From assembly GCA_031761405.1 (NCBI GenBank), contig JASEVX010000006.1, positions 26,421,097 through 26,485,096 of the forward strand: 64,000 nt of DNA. Direction: 5' to 3'. Below the pieces are notes generated by a model. The model made no database searches. It was not told the DNA's origin and saw nothing but the letters and a program-made list of their open reading frames with translations. Position 1 is the first letter of the stretch. Each line of letters begins with the position of its first letter. Below are positions 1-8,383 of the stretch, in pieces. Both the position numbers and the translations under genes were made by a program. The stretch comes from Serripes groenlandicus. Lineage: Eukaryota > Mollusca > Bivalvia > Cardiida > Cardiidae.

Positions 1-76
1 AAACCTCATGTTGTGAGAACTCAAAAGAATCGTCTCATTGAGACGATTCTTTTAAGTACCCACAACATAGGGTTAG
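1..76. repeat. Foldback repeat, GAATCGTCTC palindrome family (cut by window edge)
   Basis: The two arms of this palindrome pair almost perfectly: AAAGAATCGTCTCA on the left is answered by TGAGACGATTCTTTT on the right, with outer parts close to CCTATGTTGTGGGTACTC. The same palindrome recurs at about 22795, 25157, 25280, 27370, 30672, 37833, 39918 and 54920. It has no coding content. It is a MITE-like foldback element or the core of a longer one. Confidence 0.75.
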
Positions 77-215
77 CGGATAAAATAAGGATTTTAGAAC
101 AAGCAAAATGCTCCTTATCTAGAGCTCAGAATTCAATCCCACCATTAATTTTGTACACCAGCCAAGTTTGTTTCCACTTTGATAACAGTCCTATAGATAG
201 CTTTTATGAAATTAA

Positions 216-450
216 TTCACCCTTTTCCTTCATCTGCATGTTTAAATTTTCCAAAATACAGATGCTTCCTCAGCAGTTGATGATTGGCAAATCGAGAAAT
301 TGCGCATGACGAGCAATTTCTCCCTTTGCCACAATGTTTTCAACTCTTTTCTATAATTATTCTTTCATTTAAAGAGATTTTCCATATTTATGCTTGCAGG
401 TATGTATCCAGTCGCCTGCAGCAAATTTGTTGTATGTGGGAAAGGGTTAA
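216..450 (+). mobile_element. Old TTAA-MITE copy, degraded
   Basis: The left end is eroded (TTCACCCTTTTCCTTC). The central hairpin GAGAAATTGC...GAGCAATTTCTCC is recognisable, and the right end is intact (CTGCAGCAAATTTGTTGTATGTGGGAAAGGGTTAA in pieces), finishing on TTAA. It belongs to the older, more diverged layer of the family. Confidence 0.6.
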
Positions 451-762
451 TATTCATTTTCATTTCCCTCTTAAATAACAATTTCCAACTCCTGTGCTAG
501 ATTTATTAATTATTGCCATATTAATGTGTAGCAATATTATCAAATACTGAATGGAATATTTTAACCCTAAATCGATTCTAAAACTGATGACTGATTTGTG
601 AAGCCTCAGCTCCACCAGAATAGTTCAAGTCAGTACATTAATTTGGTGCACTGTTAATTAGTTCTTAATATTACCAAGTTTATTATAATTTTAGTATAAA
701 ATATATGGATATATATATATATATATTAGATATTATATCTGTTTTGATGCACAGAATGCATG
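451..762. other. AT-rich non-coding spacer
   Basis: No gene or clear element was seen. It contains a short (AT)n run near 707-726. Confidence 0.5.
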
Positions 763-824
763 TTAACCCTTTCCCTCATATAGATGCTTTCTGACGCCTT
801 TGCAGCAGACGGCTTTTTGAAAAT
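763..824 (+). mobile_element. Left part of TTAA-MITE interrupted by the DIRS element
   Basis: Starts TTAACCCTTTCCCTCATA and follows the young-family consensus through GCAGCAGACGGC and TTTTTGAAAA, then stops at the DIRS border. The consensus resumes at 7593 with CATAGTGACAAAAG, so this is one element split by the insertion. Confidence 0.9.
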
Positions 825-863
825 GAAGTTTTTAAAGTAAAACATATTTTTATTAGAAAATAC

Positions 864-1012
864 TTACCAGTCATTTATTACCTGATATATACATCTCCTA
901 ACCCTTAATTCATCCAGAAAAAGAACTCGCCTAGCGTATCCCTCACGCCTGTGTGATATACACGGTCACCGGTAAATACCGGCGCACGAGGTCAACGTGT
1001 CACTTTTAGTTT
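864..1012. repeat. DIRS inverted terminal repeat, left
   Basis: About 149 bp, from TTACCAGTCATTTATTACC to GTGTCACTTTTAGTTT. Its reverse complement is found at 7427-7575, and I saw no mismatch when reading the two side by side. It includes a small palindrome, ACCGGTAAATACCGG. Confidence 0.9.
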
Positions 1013-1060
1013 TCAAGTAAGTGTTGGTTGACGACGCGGGGTTGGGAGGCGGGAATATGA

Positions 1061-1154
1061 AATGACTGGTAAGTATTTTCTAATAAAAATATGTTTTACT
1101 TTAAAAACTTCATTTTTATGTCAAAAATACATTACCAGTCATTTATTACCTGAT
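1061..1154. repeat. DIRS internal complementary region (ICR)
   Basis: The first half (1061-1111) is the reverse complement of the left outer end (824-876). The second half (about 1110-1154) is the reverse complement of the right outer end (about 7552-7593). The two meet at CTTCATTTTTATGTC, the joined-ends sequence of the circular intermediate. In the DIRS replication model the ICR templates restoration of the ends. It lies next to the recombinase end of the element, as in other DIRS elements. Confidence 0.9.
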
Positions 1155-1339
1155 GACTTTTCAGCATCGGTCGGGAGGCATCTGCCAACACTTCTAGTCC
1201 TACAGGTAATGCAGCACATTGTAGTTATTTTTATTTAATTTATTTACTTAGTACTGAGACACAACAGCCTGTGAAAGTAGGAGAATGGATTGATAAATTT
1301 CAATCGTTAAGTACTTTATTGTTGTGTCTAATATGTAAT
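1155..1339. other. DIRS 3' untranslated segment
   Basis: Lies between the recombinase stop codon (minus strand) and the ICR. No motif was recognised. It is AT-rich and would be the 3' end of the element transcript. Confidence 0.45.
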
Positions 1340-4225
1340 TTAGCATATAACTCGCTGAGACGCCACCAGTGGCCCCAGAGAGTGAAGATTTTCAGTTTGC
1401 TTAGACATAGATCGCAGGTAGAAATTTGAAAAAGTCGATTGAGATTTCCATACCGCGGCACGAAGAATATCCTCTAAAGGCACATTGTTGGAAAAGGCCC
1501 AACTAGCGGAGAGTGCTCTAATTTCATGTGGACGAATCCGTAAAAACGAAAGATCGCGAACTGAAAGATTAGTGTAGGCTAATTTAATTGTACAGGATAT
1601 CCAGCGGGAAATAGAAGCCGCTGATATATCCTTACATCCTATCAGAGGGAGAAACAACCTCTTCCTACGGCCCCTTGTCCCTTTAACTCTCTTAAGGTAA
1701 AGCTTAAGAGCTCTAACGGGACATAGAAGTCTGTCGGCATCCAACGGACCACAGCTCGCAGAAAGACTGGGAACCGTGATTGGTTTAGGAAGGACCGAAG
1801 GTAACTGGTTCTTGGCTAAAAAACCTGACTGACAAAGCAGAGTGAACGAGCCATCAGATTCATTGAATCTGATAAAGCCGGTTTCTACTGAAAGCGCATG
1901 TAACTCACTTCTACGACGCGCGGTCGCAAAGGCAAGAAGAAAGACAGTTTTGTAAGTTAAAAATTTTAACGAAGCAGAAGACAGAGGTTCGTACGGTGCC
2001 TTTGTAAGAGACCAAAGAACGCAAGATAAATCCCATTTTGGAGTTAAACTCCTACAAACGGGTTTATCTAGTTCGAATGATCGCATAAGTTCCGAGAGAA
2101 ATGGATTAGCACCAATACTCTCTCCCCCTTTGAACTTAAGCGTATTCGAAAGCATTGAACGATAACCTTTTATTGTGCTAACAGCTAGATCTTTATCTTC
2201 AAAAAGAAAAAGAAAGAAATCGGCAATCCTAGCTACAGAGGGACACTCAGGATTGATCGACCTAGCATGACACCAATCTGAGAAGACTGTCCACTTGGAA
2301 TCATAGACGATTCTAGTGGATCGTCTTCTGGATTGAGCGATGCGAGAGGCAACTTTTTGAGAAAAGTTTCTCTCTCGGATCGATCGCTTGATAATGTCCA
2401 AGCGTGAAGATGAAGCATTGCCGGGTTGGTATGAAGATGCCGCCCCGGTTGCTGAAACAGAAGGTCGTCTTGAAGAGGAAGACGTACTGGTTGTGCCGAC
2501 AGGCAGGCCAGGAGGTCGTTGAACCAAGACCTCTGGGGCCAAAATGGCGCTATCAACAGGATTCTGCACTGTTGAGAACGAAGAACCTTTTGTAGTACGA
2601 TCGGGACCAGAATGAACGGGGGAAACGCGTACCCGAATAGACGGTCCCAATCGAGGGTCAGTGCGTCCACTGCCCAGGCTGCAGGATCGTACATCGGTGA
2701 CACATAAAGTGGCAGCCGATGGTTGACTCTGGTGGCGAAAAGATCCACCAGTGGTGTCCCGATCCGCATGAATACAGAGTTTACTACACTCTGATTCAGT
2801 GTCCATTCCGCCGGAAGAACTTTGTTTTGGCGGGATAGACTGTCCGCTAAGACATTCAAATGGCCGGGGACGTGTTTTACTAAGACTACTAACGACGTCG
2901 CCTGGCACCAAAGGAGTAACTTCCATGTCTCCAGAAAGAGTAGATGGGAGTGCGTTCCTCCTTGCCTGCGAATGTAGGACACAACAGTAGTATTGTCCGT
3001 CGACAATAAAACAGTTGTGTTCGCAACGGAGGCAGAGAACTGTTTGAGAGCTAGCAGGACTGCTCTCAATTCTAAGTTGTTTATGTGCAAACAACGTTCC
3101 TCCGCTGTCCACATGCCCTGGGCTGTTAGGCCCTGTGGCTCTAAATGAGCTCCCCAACCCACAGCACTGGCATCTGTAAAAAGGTACAGATCCGGAGGTG
3201 ATGTGATCAAGGGCACCCCTTGTAGATAGATTAACGGATCCAGCCACCACCGAAGGTGTGACTTGAAGAAATCCGTCAGAGCTATCTCCTGTTCCAGTGA
3301 GTCCACAGACGGACGCCACCGGGACAGAAAAAGATACTGAAGGGGCCGCATGTGGAGCCTGCCTAGACTGACTAGGTCGGCTGCTGCACTCAGGGACCCC
3401 AGAAGTGACAGCATGGACCGGGCTGTTACCATAGCCTGGTCCAGAGTGAGTCTGATCTTCCGGAAAAGAGAATCGACTCTGTCCGAAGGGACCCGAATCA
3501 CCGCTAGGTCGGTGAGAAAGGTCATCCCTACGAATGTAAACCTCTTTGACGGAACTAAGTCCGACTTCTGCGTATTGGGAATAAGGCCCAATCGCAGAAT
3601 GGTCCGCCAGGCTAGAGACAGATCGTGAAGGAGAATTAAACGATCTGCTCTGTGGAGTAGCCAGTCGTCGAAGTATTGAAGAAGCTGGGGCCCGTTCATT
3701 CGTAGAAAGGCTCCCACAGCATTTATAATCTTCGTGAATACTCGAGGTGCGGACTTGAGGCCGAAGGGAAGTGCCCTGAATTGGTACACTTCTCCATTTA
3801 CCACAAACCGAAGGTATTTCCTCGACGAGGAAGCGATCGGAATGTGGTAATAGGCGTCTTGTAGGTCTAACGAGACCGCCCAGTCGTCCTTCCGAATAGC
3901 CATTCTGATGGAGCGGGCCGACTCCATCTTGAATTTCTCGACCGGTATTAATAGATTCAGGGCTGACAAATCTATCACCGGTCTCCACCGACCGTCTTTT
4001 TTCGGAACGAGAAAAAGACGGCTGTAGAAACCCCGAGTATTGGGGTTGAGAACCCTCTCTATGGCTTTCTTTTTCAGAAGTGATGTAATCACTTCTGACA
4101 TGGTCGGATGGCGTGACGACAGATCGATGGGCACGCTTGTCATGGGAGGGGGGGAAACGAAGGGAATTAGATACCCTTCTTGTATCACGGATAAAATCCA
4201 ACGATCCTCCGTGATACTCCCCCAT
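1340..4225 (-). CDS. DIRS tyrosine recombinase frame (domain at 1340-2350)
   Basis: The C-terminal ~335 codons (residues ~626-961) form a phage-integrase-like tyrosine recombinase, which would integrate the element's circular DNA. Visible catalytic residues are Arg771 (in TARRRSEL), His900 and Arg903 (in RPHEIRALSASWA), Trp926 (in AAVWKS) and the nucleophile Tyr936 (in FSNFYLR). The N-terminal core-binding helices cover roughly residues 640-750. The frame stays open upstream to 4225, overlapping the whole RT/RNase H frame in another phase. That upstream part is Ser/Arg-rich and looks like a shadow of RT rather than protein. The real start is unknown; expression may rely on reinitiation, frameshifting or splicing from the RT frame, since overlap of RT and YR frames is usual in DIRS elements. 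The recombinase looks intact. Confidence 0.85.
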   Translation of the reverse strand: MGEYHGGSLDFIRDTRRVSNSLRFPPSHDKRAHRSVVTPSDHVRSDYITSEKESHREGSQPQYSGFLQPSFSRSEKRRSVETGDRFVSPESINTGREIQDGVGPLHQNGYSEGRLGGLVRPTRRLLPHSDRFLVEEIPSVCGKWRSVPIQGTSLRPQVRTSSIHEDYKCCGSLSTNERAPASSILRRLATPQSRSFNSPSRSVSSLADHSAIGPYSQYAEVGLSSVKEVYIRRDDLSHRPSGDSGPFGQSRFSFPEDQTHSGPGYGNSPVHAVTSGVPECSSRPSQSRQAPHAAPSVSFSVPVASVCGLTGTGDSSDGFLQVTPSVVAGSVNLSTRGALDHITSGSVPFYRCQCCGLGSSFRATGPNSPGHVDSGGTLFAHKQLRIESSPASSQTVLCLRCEHNCFIVDGQYYCCVLHSQARRNALPSTLSGDMEVTPLVPGDVVSSLSKTRPRPFECLSGQSIPPKQSSSGGMDTESECSKLCIHADRDTTGGSFRHQSQPSAATLCVTDVRSCSLGSGRTDPRLGPSIRVRVSPVHSGPDRTTKGSSFSTVQNPVDSAILAPEVLVQRPPGLPVGTTSTSSSSRRPSVSATGAASSYQPGNASSSRLDIIKRSIRERNFSQKVASRIAQSRRRSTRIVYDSKWTVFSDWCHARSINPECPSVARIADFFLFLFEDKDLAVSTIKGYRSMLSNTLKFKGGESIGANPFLSELMRSFELDKPVCRSLTPKWDLSCVLWSLTKAPYEPLSSASLKFLTYKTVFLLAFATARRRSELHALSVETGFIRFNESDGSFTLLCQSGFLAKNQLPSVLPKPITVPSLSASCGPLDADRLLCPVRALKLYLKRVKGTRGRRKRLFLPLIGCKDISAASISRWISCTIKLAYTNLSVRDLSFLRIRPHEIRALSASWAFSNNVPLEDILRAAVWKSQSTFSNFYLRSMSKQTENLHSLGPLVASQRVIC

Positions 4226-4383
4226 TCTTCCCTGAAAAATGACAGGCGGCCCCCTACTGCAATCTCCGGCCTCGGGATAGTCATAGAGAGGTGCGTACCC
4301 CTAGGGCTGCGGCCTAGGAGCCGTACCATACCTGGAAGTATGCTTCGGCTTAGCTCCCGTGAAACGGGGCTTCGGTTTAGCAT
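2233..4383 (-). CDS. DIRS reverse transcriptase / RNase H
   Basis: A 716-codon frame that copies the element RNA into DNA. RT motifs appear in order: LFLVPKKDGRWRPVIDLS at residues ~123-140, the first catalytic Asp in SLDLQDAYYH (171-180), ALPFGLKSAP (204-213) and the active-site box YFDDW (237-241), a DIRS-type variant of YxDD. RNase H follows at ~400-520, with acidic residues Asp404 (FTDAS), Glu438 (NNLELR), Asp463 (STDNT) and Asp514 (ADSLSR). The first Met overlaps the end of the gag-like frame by about 80 nt in a different phase, so the start may be by frameshift or reinitiation. Residues after ~600 overlap the recombinase domain in the other frame and may not be conserved. No disabling mutation was seen. 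Confidence 0.92.
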   Translation of the reverse strand: MLNRSPVSRELSRSILPGMVRLLGRSPRGTHLSMTIPRPEIAVGGRLSFFREEWGSITEDRWILSVIQEGYLIPFVSPPPMTSVPIDLSSRHPTMSEVITSLLKKKAIERVLNPNTRGFYSRLFLVPKKDGRWRPVIDLSALNLLIPVEKFKMESARSIRMAIRKDDWAVSLDLQDAYYHIPIASSSRKYLRFVVNGEVYQFRALPFGLKSAPRVFTKIINAVGAFLRMNGPQLLQYFDDWLLHRADRLILLHDLSLAWRTILRLGLIPNTQKSDLVPSKRFTFVGMTFLTDLAVIRVPSDRVDSLFRKIRLTLDQAMVTARSMLSLLGSLSAAADLVSLGRLHMRPLQYLFLSRWRPSVDSLEQEIALTDFFKSHLRWWLDPLIYLQGVPLITSPPDLYLFTDASAVGWGAHLEPQGLTAQGMWTAEERCLHINNLELRAVLLALKQFSASVANTTVLLSTDNTTVVSYIRRQGGTHSHLLFLETWKLLLWCQATSLVVLVKHVPGHLNVLADSLSRQNKVLPAEWTLNQSVVNSVFMRIGTPLVDLFATRVNHRLPLYVSPMYDPAAWAVDALTLDWDRLFGYAFPPFILVPIVLQKVLRSQQCRILLIAPFWPQRSWFNDLLACLSAQPVRLPLQDDLLFQQPGRHLHTNPAMLHLHAWTLSSDRSERETFLKKLPLASLNPEDDPLESSMIPSGQSSQIGVMLGRSILSVPL

Positions 4384-6949
4384 AATTCCGGCCCGTGGAA
4401 GGAGGTTGTTTAGGCGGTACAGCCTTCACTTCCTGTTTCTGCTTTTTCGCCGGGGGCTTCCTAGTATTAGTCCATTTAGCCGCCGGTGCAGAGTATTTAC
4501 GACTCTGTGACAAAGCATTTACTGCACTCGCCGAAAGGCGTCTGGATTGTTCTGACGAATCAGTAACAGTCACTGCAGCAATCCTTCCACCAAAGAGAAG
4601 ATTGGAGGATAAGGGGGCGGCTCTTAAGCTGTCCTTGCTATTTTGTAGCAGAGAAGAGGATTTGACAAGTGTCGCATCTCTCCTCGCGGACAGCATTTCC
4701 GTGGCGTTCTGCAAATTTAGAGCCATCAGGTGCCGATTCCCCGTATCGAAAGCCTCCAGAATTCTGCTAGCCCCTCTGCTAGAGACATTCTCCTCTTTAA
4801 GTAGCAGTGCCAGAGCTATGGCGAAATGATCGTCATGTGAAGCCACCATGACTCCCAGACGCGCTCTGGCCTCCCATCTCTCAACCAGTTTAGCACTAAC
4901 TGTGATTGAGGTGGGTGCAGTTAATCCCAAAGTGGACGCATCTCCGTCTAAGGCCGGCACTTTAACGGGAAAGAACTCCTTCGAAGCTACATAAGCCTTA
5001 GGAGACACCCATTCCTTAGAGATGGCCAGTGGGACCGACCAGGCTGACTCAACAGTGTCTAATGACCTGGTGGACTGCAGTTGGTCCAATAACCTTCCCA
5101 AGTTATTCGCCTGCGGAAGTAACTGTAATGGAGTTGTAGACCCTCCTATCTCCGCATTATGTTCTTCCAAACTTGAAAGGTTTTTACGACGTGGGGGAGC
5201 GTCGATCTTAGGGCAGAGCGTACTAGGCACTACCCTAAAAACTTCTTCAATAGCCTGCTGCAGGGACCAACGATCCGCAGCCGGCTCGTCTTCTATAGGT
5301 AATAGACTTTCCGTTTCTTCGTCAGACGAAGAAGTGGAGGATTGTCTAGGCCTACGACGAGAAGTATTGTGCTTAACCGGACTTCCCACCGGTTGACCAA
5401 TTTCCGATCCAGAAATGGATTCATTCTCTGATAAATCCATAAGCTGGTGACGATCATGTGAACTCAACCTTCTATCCGCAGCAGAGAAAGGTTGCGCAGA
5501 GTCAATCATCGGAGCCGAACTCACTGTATGTGATCTTTTCGACTTCCCCTTAACGGAACAAGCAATATTCCGATCGGGGGATTGCCTTTCAAAGGACTGC
5601 CTCTTGGAGAGGTGTCCTTCCGGGAGTCGTAAATTCCTATAATCAGGAATTTGACGATCACGGTAGGCATCACTAACCTGTCTGTCATAGAACCGATCAC
5701 TCCTTCGAAACGAAGGTTGGTAACGTGGAGGAGTAATATCTCTTGAATAATACACTGTTCCCCTAGGAGAACGGAATGATTTTCTCGATATGTACTCTCC
5801 GTAATCTATGTCAGCAGGTTGGTTATTAAAACCTGGTAAACCAGTGTTCTGAATATCCAAATAATCAGGCTGTGCTGCGAAAGAATGATAACGTGTATCT
5901 ATCCGATCGAGACGCACTGATCCCGGTTGCCTGGTACCGGGTTGCCCGGTACCTGGTTGACCGGTGGCAGGTCGAGTCATGTATGAATGACTGCCTTGCT
6001 GATTCTCCCATTCATCTTGAAATGAATCACCCATGTCCTCATTTCCGGTGTATGGATTAGTCATGCTGAATTGACTGACAGAATGCCCGGTCGCTTCATG
6101 CAGCCCGGTGCCCGGTCTAGTCATTTCAGAATGACTGCCTGGTTGCCCGGTGACTGGTCGTATCATTCTAGAATGATTGCCCGGTTGCCCGGTGACCGGT
6201 CTCGTCATTTCAAAATGACTGCCTGGTTGCCCGGTGCCCGGTTGCCCGGTGCCCGATTTAACCAAGGTAATATGACTGTCCAGTTTCCCGGAACCCGGTT
6301 GCCCGGTACCCGGTCGCCCGGAGTCATAAGGGTTTTGCCCGGAAGCATCACCCTGTGGACCAATGATAGGCAATTGTAATGCTCCATCACCGGTCCCCAA
6401 ATTCTGCCCGCCGACCGGGTAATTTGGAACTCTGCTGTAGGCTTCCGAAGAATGCCTATCAACTGAGTGTGGTGAAAGAGGGGGCCATTCTGTTAGGTTT
6501 CCCTGAGAATGCCCCATTGCCTCACCCGAAGGTTCAGCACTAACACCAATCGTCTGTTTTTGACCAGACGATATCATACGTTCCTCCGAACTTCGAGACG
6601 GTCCCGTCGTGGCTGTTACAGAGGCGTATGTCTTGACTGAAGATTGAAAAGCTCTGTCCTTCCGTCTAATCAACCCAGTCGTGGAGTCTGTTGGGGAAAA
6701 ACCCTCGAATTCCCCTTCGCTCGTAGAGCTAATACTTACCTTCTTCTTCAAAGGAACAGTTTTACTCTTACGGCTTTTGTGAGTCCTCCTCGATATGGCC
6801 TGTTTCCAAACGGAAGCCGACCATAACGAACAGAACTCACATGGTGAATCCTTTGTGCACTTAGTGCACGCAATGCAGGAAGAGTGCGTGTCCCACAAGG
6901 CCACTAAATGACCGCATGAGCCACGCCTCTGTTCACCATTATGTGACAT
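4301..6949 (-). CDS. DIRS gag-like protein with Cys/His N-terminus and internal repeats
   Basis: An 882-codon first frame, presumably the structural or nucleic-acid-binding protein of the element. Residues ~12-42 carry a Cys/His cluster (CGHLVALWDTHSSCIACTKC, then CEFC). This resembles the Cys-rich start of other DIRS gag-like proteins and is probably zinc-binding. Residues ~206-341 hold imperfect repeats of about 19 residues built on PGTGQPGSH and MTRP. The C-terminus is rich in Lys, Arg, Pro and Gln, fitting RNA binding. The middle (~600-760) is more ordered and may be the capsid-like region, but I cannot assign a fold. The start ATG follows a ~475-nt leader. The frame is intact, and the repeat block suggests copy-number variation between elements. 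Confidence 0.82.
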   Translation of the reverse strand: MSHNGEQRRGSCGHLVALWDTHSSCIACTKCTKDSPCEFCSLWSASVWKQAISRRTHKSRKSKTVPLKKKVSISSTSEGEFEGFSPTDSTTGLIRRKDRAFQSSVKTYASVTATTGPSRSSEERMISSGQKQTIGVSAEPSGEAMGHSQGNLTEWPPLSPHSVDRHSSEAYSRVPNYPVGGQNLGTGDGALQLPIIGPQGDASGQNPYDSGRPGTGQPGSGKLDSHITLVKSGTGQPGTGQPGSHFEMTRPVTGQPGNHSRMIRPVTGQPGSHSEMTRPGTGLHEATGHSVSQFSMTNPYTGNEDMGDSFQDEWENQQGSHSYMTRPATGQPGTGQPGTRQPGSVRLDRIDTRYHSFAAQPDYLDIQNTGLPGFNNQPADIDYGEYISRKSFRSPRGTVYYSRDITPPRYQPSFRRSDRFYDRQVSDAYRDRQIPDYRNLRLPEGHLSKRQSFERQSPDRNIACSVKGKSKRSHTVSSAPMIDSAQPFSAADRRLSSHDRHQLMDLSENESISGSEIGQPVGSPVKHNTSRRRPRQSSTSSSDEETESLLPIEDEPAADRWSLQQAIEEVFRVVPSTLCPKIDAPPRRKNLSSLEEHNAEIGGSTTPLQLLPQANNLGRLLDQLQSTRSLDTVESAWSVPLAISKEWVSPKAYVASKEFFPVKVPALDGDASTLGLTAPTSITVSAKLVERWEARARLGVMVASHDDHFAIALALLLKEENVSSRGASRILEAFDTGNRHLMALNLQNATEMLSARRDATLVKSSSLLQNSKDSLRAAPLSSNLLFGGRIAAVTVTDSSEQSRRLSASAVNALSQSRKYSAPAAKWTNTRKPPAKKQKQEVKAVPPKQPPSTGRNYAKPKPRFTGAKPKHTSRYGTAPRPQP

Positions 6950-7426
6950 AGTATAATTACGAAATCAAATTACGAAGTTCAAAAACAAAAAATAATATTT
7001 TCTATTCTTTTATTTCACTACTCGTTTTTACGGACGTAATTCAATGAAAAAATATTTTTTAAATATTCTCCAAATGTCTATGTAATTATACAAAACAACA
7101 ACAAAGGCGATAAATAATATTATCGCTACCGGATCGGGAAATCTCACCGTTGAAAATTAATTGAAAAATTAATGCACGGTCATTCAAGACCCGACTCGTA
7201 ACTGAAATAGTGGGTGGGGTAACCACCCGCGGCTCTCAGCTAGTTGTTACTACAAAAAAACACAACTTAAACACAAACAATAAATAAACAAAGTTCAAGT
7301 TCAAGAAGTAAATGTACAGTTTAACTGAATGAATTGACCCGTTAAAGCGAAAGCTTTAACTAGACAACGAAAATAAATTTAGAAAAATGAAAATAAATTC
7401 AAGCCTGTAGGTCGGTGTGTCCAGGA
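6950..7426 (-). other. DIRS 5' leader
   Basis: Lies between the right terminal repeat and the gag-like ATG. It is AT-rich, with no open frame of note and no recognised promoter motif. In DIRS elements the promoter is expected in the terminal repeat. Confidence 0.5.
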
Positions 7427-7575
7427 AACTAAAAGTGACACGTTGACCTCGTGCGCCGGTATTTACCGGTGACCGTGTATATCACACAGGCGTGAGGGAT
7501 ACGCTAGGCGAGTTCTTTTTCTGGATGAATTAAGGGTTAGGAGATGTATATATCAGGTAATAAATGACTGGTAAT
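7427..7575. repeat. DIRS inverted terminal repeat, right
   Basis: Reverse complement of 864-1012 with no difference noticed by eye. The remaining 18 bp to the border (GTATTTTTGACAT then A's) are unique to this end and are copied in the ICR. Confidence 0.9.
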
Positions 7576-7592
7576 GTATTTTTGACATAAAA

Positions 7593-7671
7593 ACATAGTG
7601 ACAAAAGAAGAAATTGCTCAAAACAACCAATTTCTCCTTTTGCCACAATGTGGTATGAGGGACAGGGTTAA
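7593..7671 (+). mobile_element. Right part of the TTAA-MITE interrupted by DIRS
   Basis: Resumes the MITE consensus at CATAGTGACAAAAGAAGAAA and runs through the central hairpin to CCACAATG. It then jumps straight to TATGAGGGACAGGGTTAA, so about 95 bp of the usual right half is missing. The final TTAA is shared with the next MITE. Confidence 0.85.
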
Positions 7672-7897
7672 CCCTTTCCCTCATACGACAATTCTGCAGC
7701 AGACGACTTTGAACGTATTTTGTCAAAACATAGAAAATCTCCATAATTGAATGGATAACCTATGACAAAAAGTGGGAAACATTGTGGCAAAAGGAGAAAT
7801 TGCACGTTTTGTGCAATTTCTTCTTTTGTCACTATGTTTTCAAAAAGCTGTCTGCTGCAGAGGCGTCAGAAAGCGTCTATATGTGGGAAAGGGTTAA
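7668..7897 (-). mobile_element. TTAA-MITE, full length, reverse orientation
   Basis: 230 bp from TTAACCCTTTCCCTCATA to ATGTGGGAAAGGGTTAA. It has mirrored CTGCAGCAGACG and GTCTGCTGCAG and the central hairpin GAGAAATTGCAC/GTGCAATTTCTTC. Its left TTAA is also the right TTAA of the split MITE before it. Confidence 0.9.
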
Positions 7898-8380
7898 ATG
7901 CACAGACTCAAATGCATATCCTACAGTGCCTTGCCACCTACTATATATTAGAGGCCGATTTAACTTCAACTGGCTACTTCACAATTAATAGGAAAAGCAA
8001 TCATTTTTCACAATGATGTGAAGAAAATTAATGAAAGACAAAATTCACATGGCAAACAAATGAAGTGTATTGTTTGCATAATCCAGTAGGATTGAGTGCA
8101 TATTAAGTCATAAAGCAAAAAAAATGGAATATACCATTTTCTGACATAAGATTTCATAATTCTTCATTTATACATGTATAACATATAATTTTCGTCACAA
8201 TTTTGCAATTTTGGTAATATGTCATTGTTTTCACAATTTAGCAATTTCACAAAATCAAAAGGCTAGGGAGTCTTCACAAAATTGGATGGAAAGGGGTCGC
8301 TGTCCTAAGGGCAAGGTGATTTTGTATGTCTGAAAGGTTTTTACGCTTCAATACTTGTTAGTTAATACTTCAGTGTGGTA
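7898..8380. other. Non-coding spacer
   Basis: AT-rich with no recognised gene or element. Confidence 0.4.
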
Positions 8381-8383
8381 TGG

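Larger units (their letters stand above)
824..7593 (-). mobile_element. DIRS-type tyrosine-recombinase retrotransposon, full length
   Basis: A 6.8-kb retrotransposon coding on the minus strand. In order of transcription it has a terminal repeat, a leader, a gag-like frame (6949-4301), an RT/RNase H frame (4383-2233), a tyrosine recombinase (domain about 2350-1340), an internal complementary region (1154-1061) and the second terminal repeat. The inverted terminal repeats, the internal region complementary to both outer ends, the YFDDW reverse transcriptase motif and the R-H-R-Y recombinase are the marks of the DIRS order. There is no LTR pair, integrase or target-site duplication. Both borders fall in a run of A residues inside a MITE, as expected for recombinase-mediated integration of a circular intermediate. 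All three frames are open and the terminal repeats look identical by eye, so the insertion is probably recent and possibly autonomous. Confidence 0.93.

Noticed and set aside
2350..4225. Upstream 625 codons of the recombinase frame as a separate protein
   Set aside because: Ser/Arg-rich sequence fully overlapping RT/RNase H with no recognisable domain; noted as a finding but not called as a protein.
4395..6379. Plus-strand open frames of 100-156 codons within the DIRS element
   Set aside because: They are antisense shadows of the gag-like and RT frames; the one at 6071-6379 follows the repeat block in antisense.
824..7593. LTR retrotransposon or endogenous retrovirus
   Set aside because: Terminal repeats are inverted, there is no DDE integrase or protease motif, and a tyrosine recombinase and ICR are present.
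7782..7988. Short open frames with a recurring peptide similar to MWQKEKLHVLCNFFFCHYVF (also near 8362, 11837, 21755 and elsewhere)
   Set aside because: They are translations of the TTAA-MITE hairpin region; the peptide recurs only because the repeat does. Not genes.
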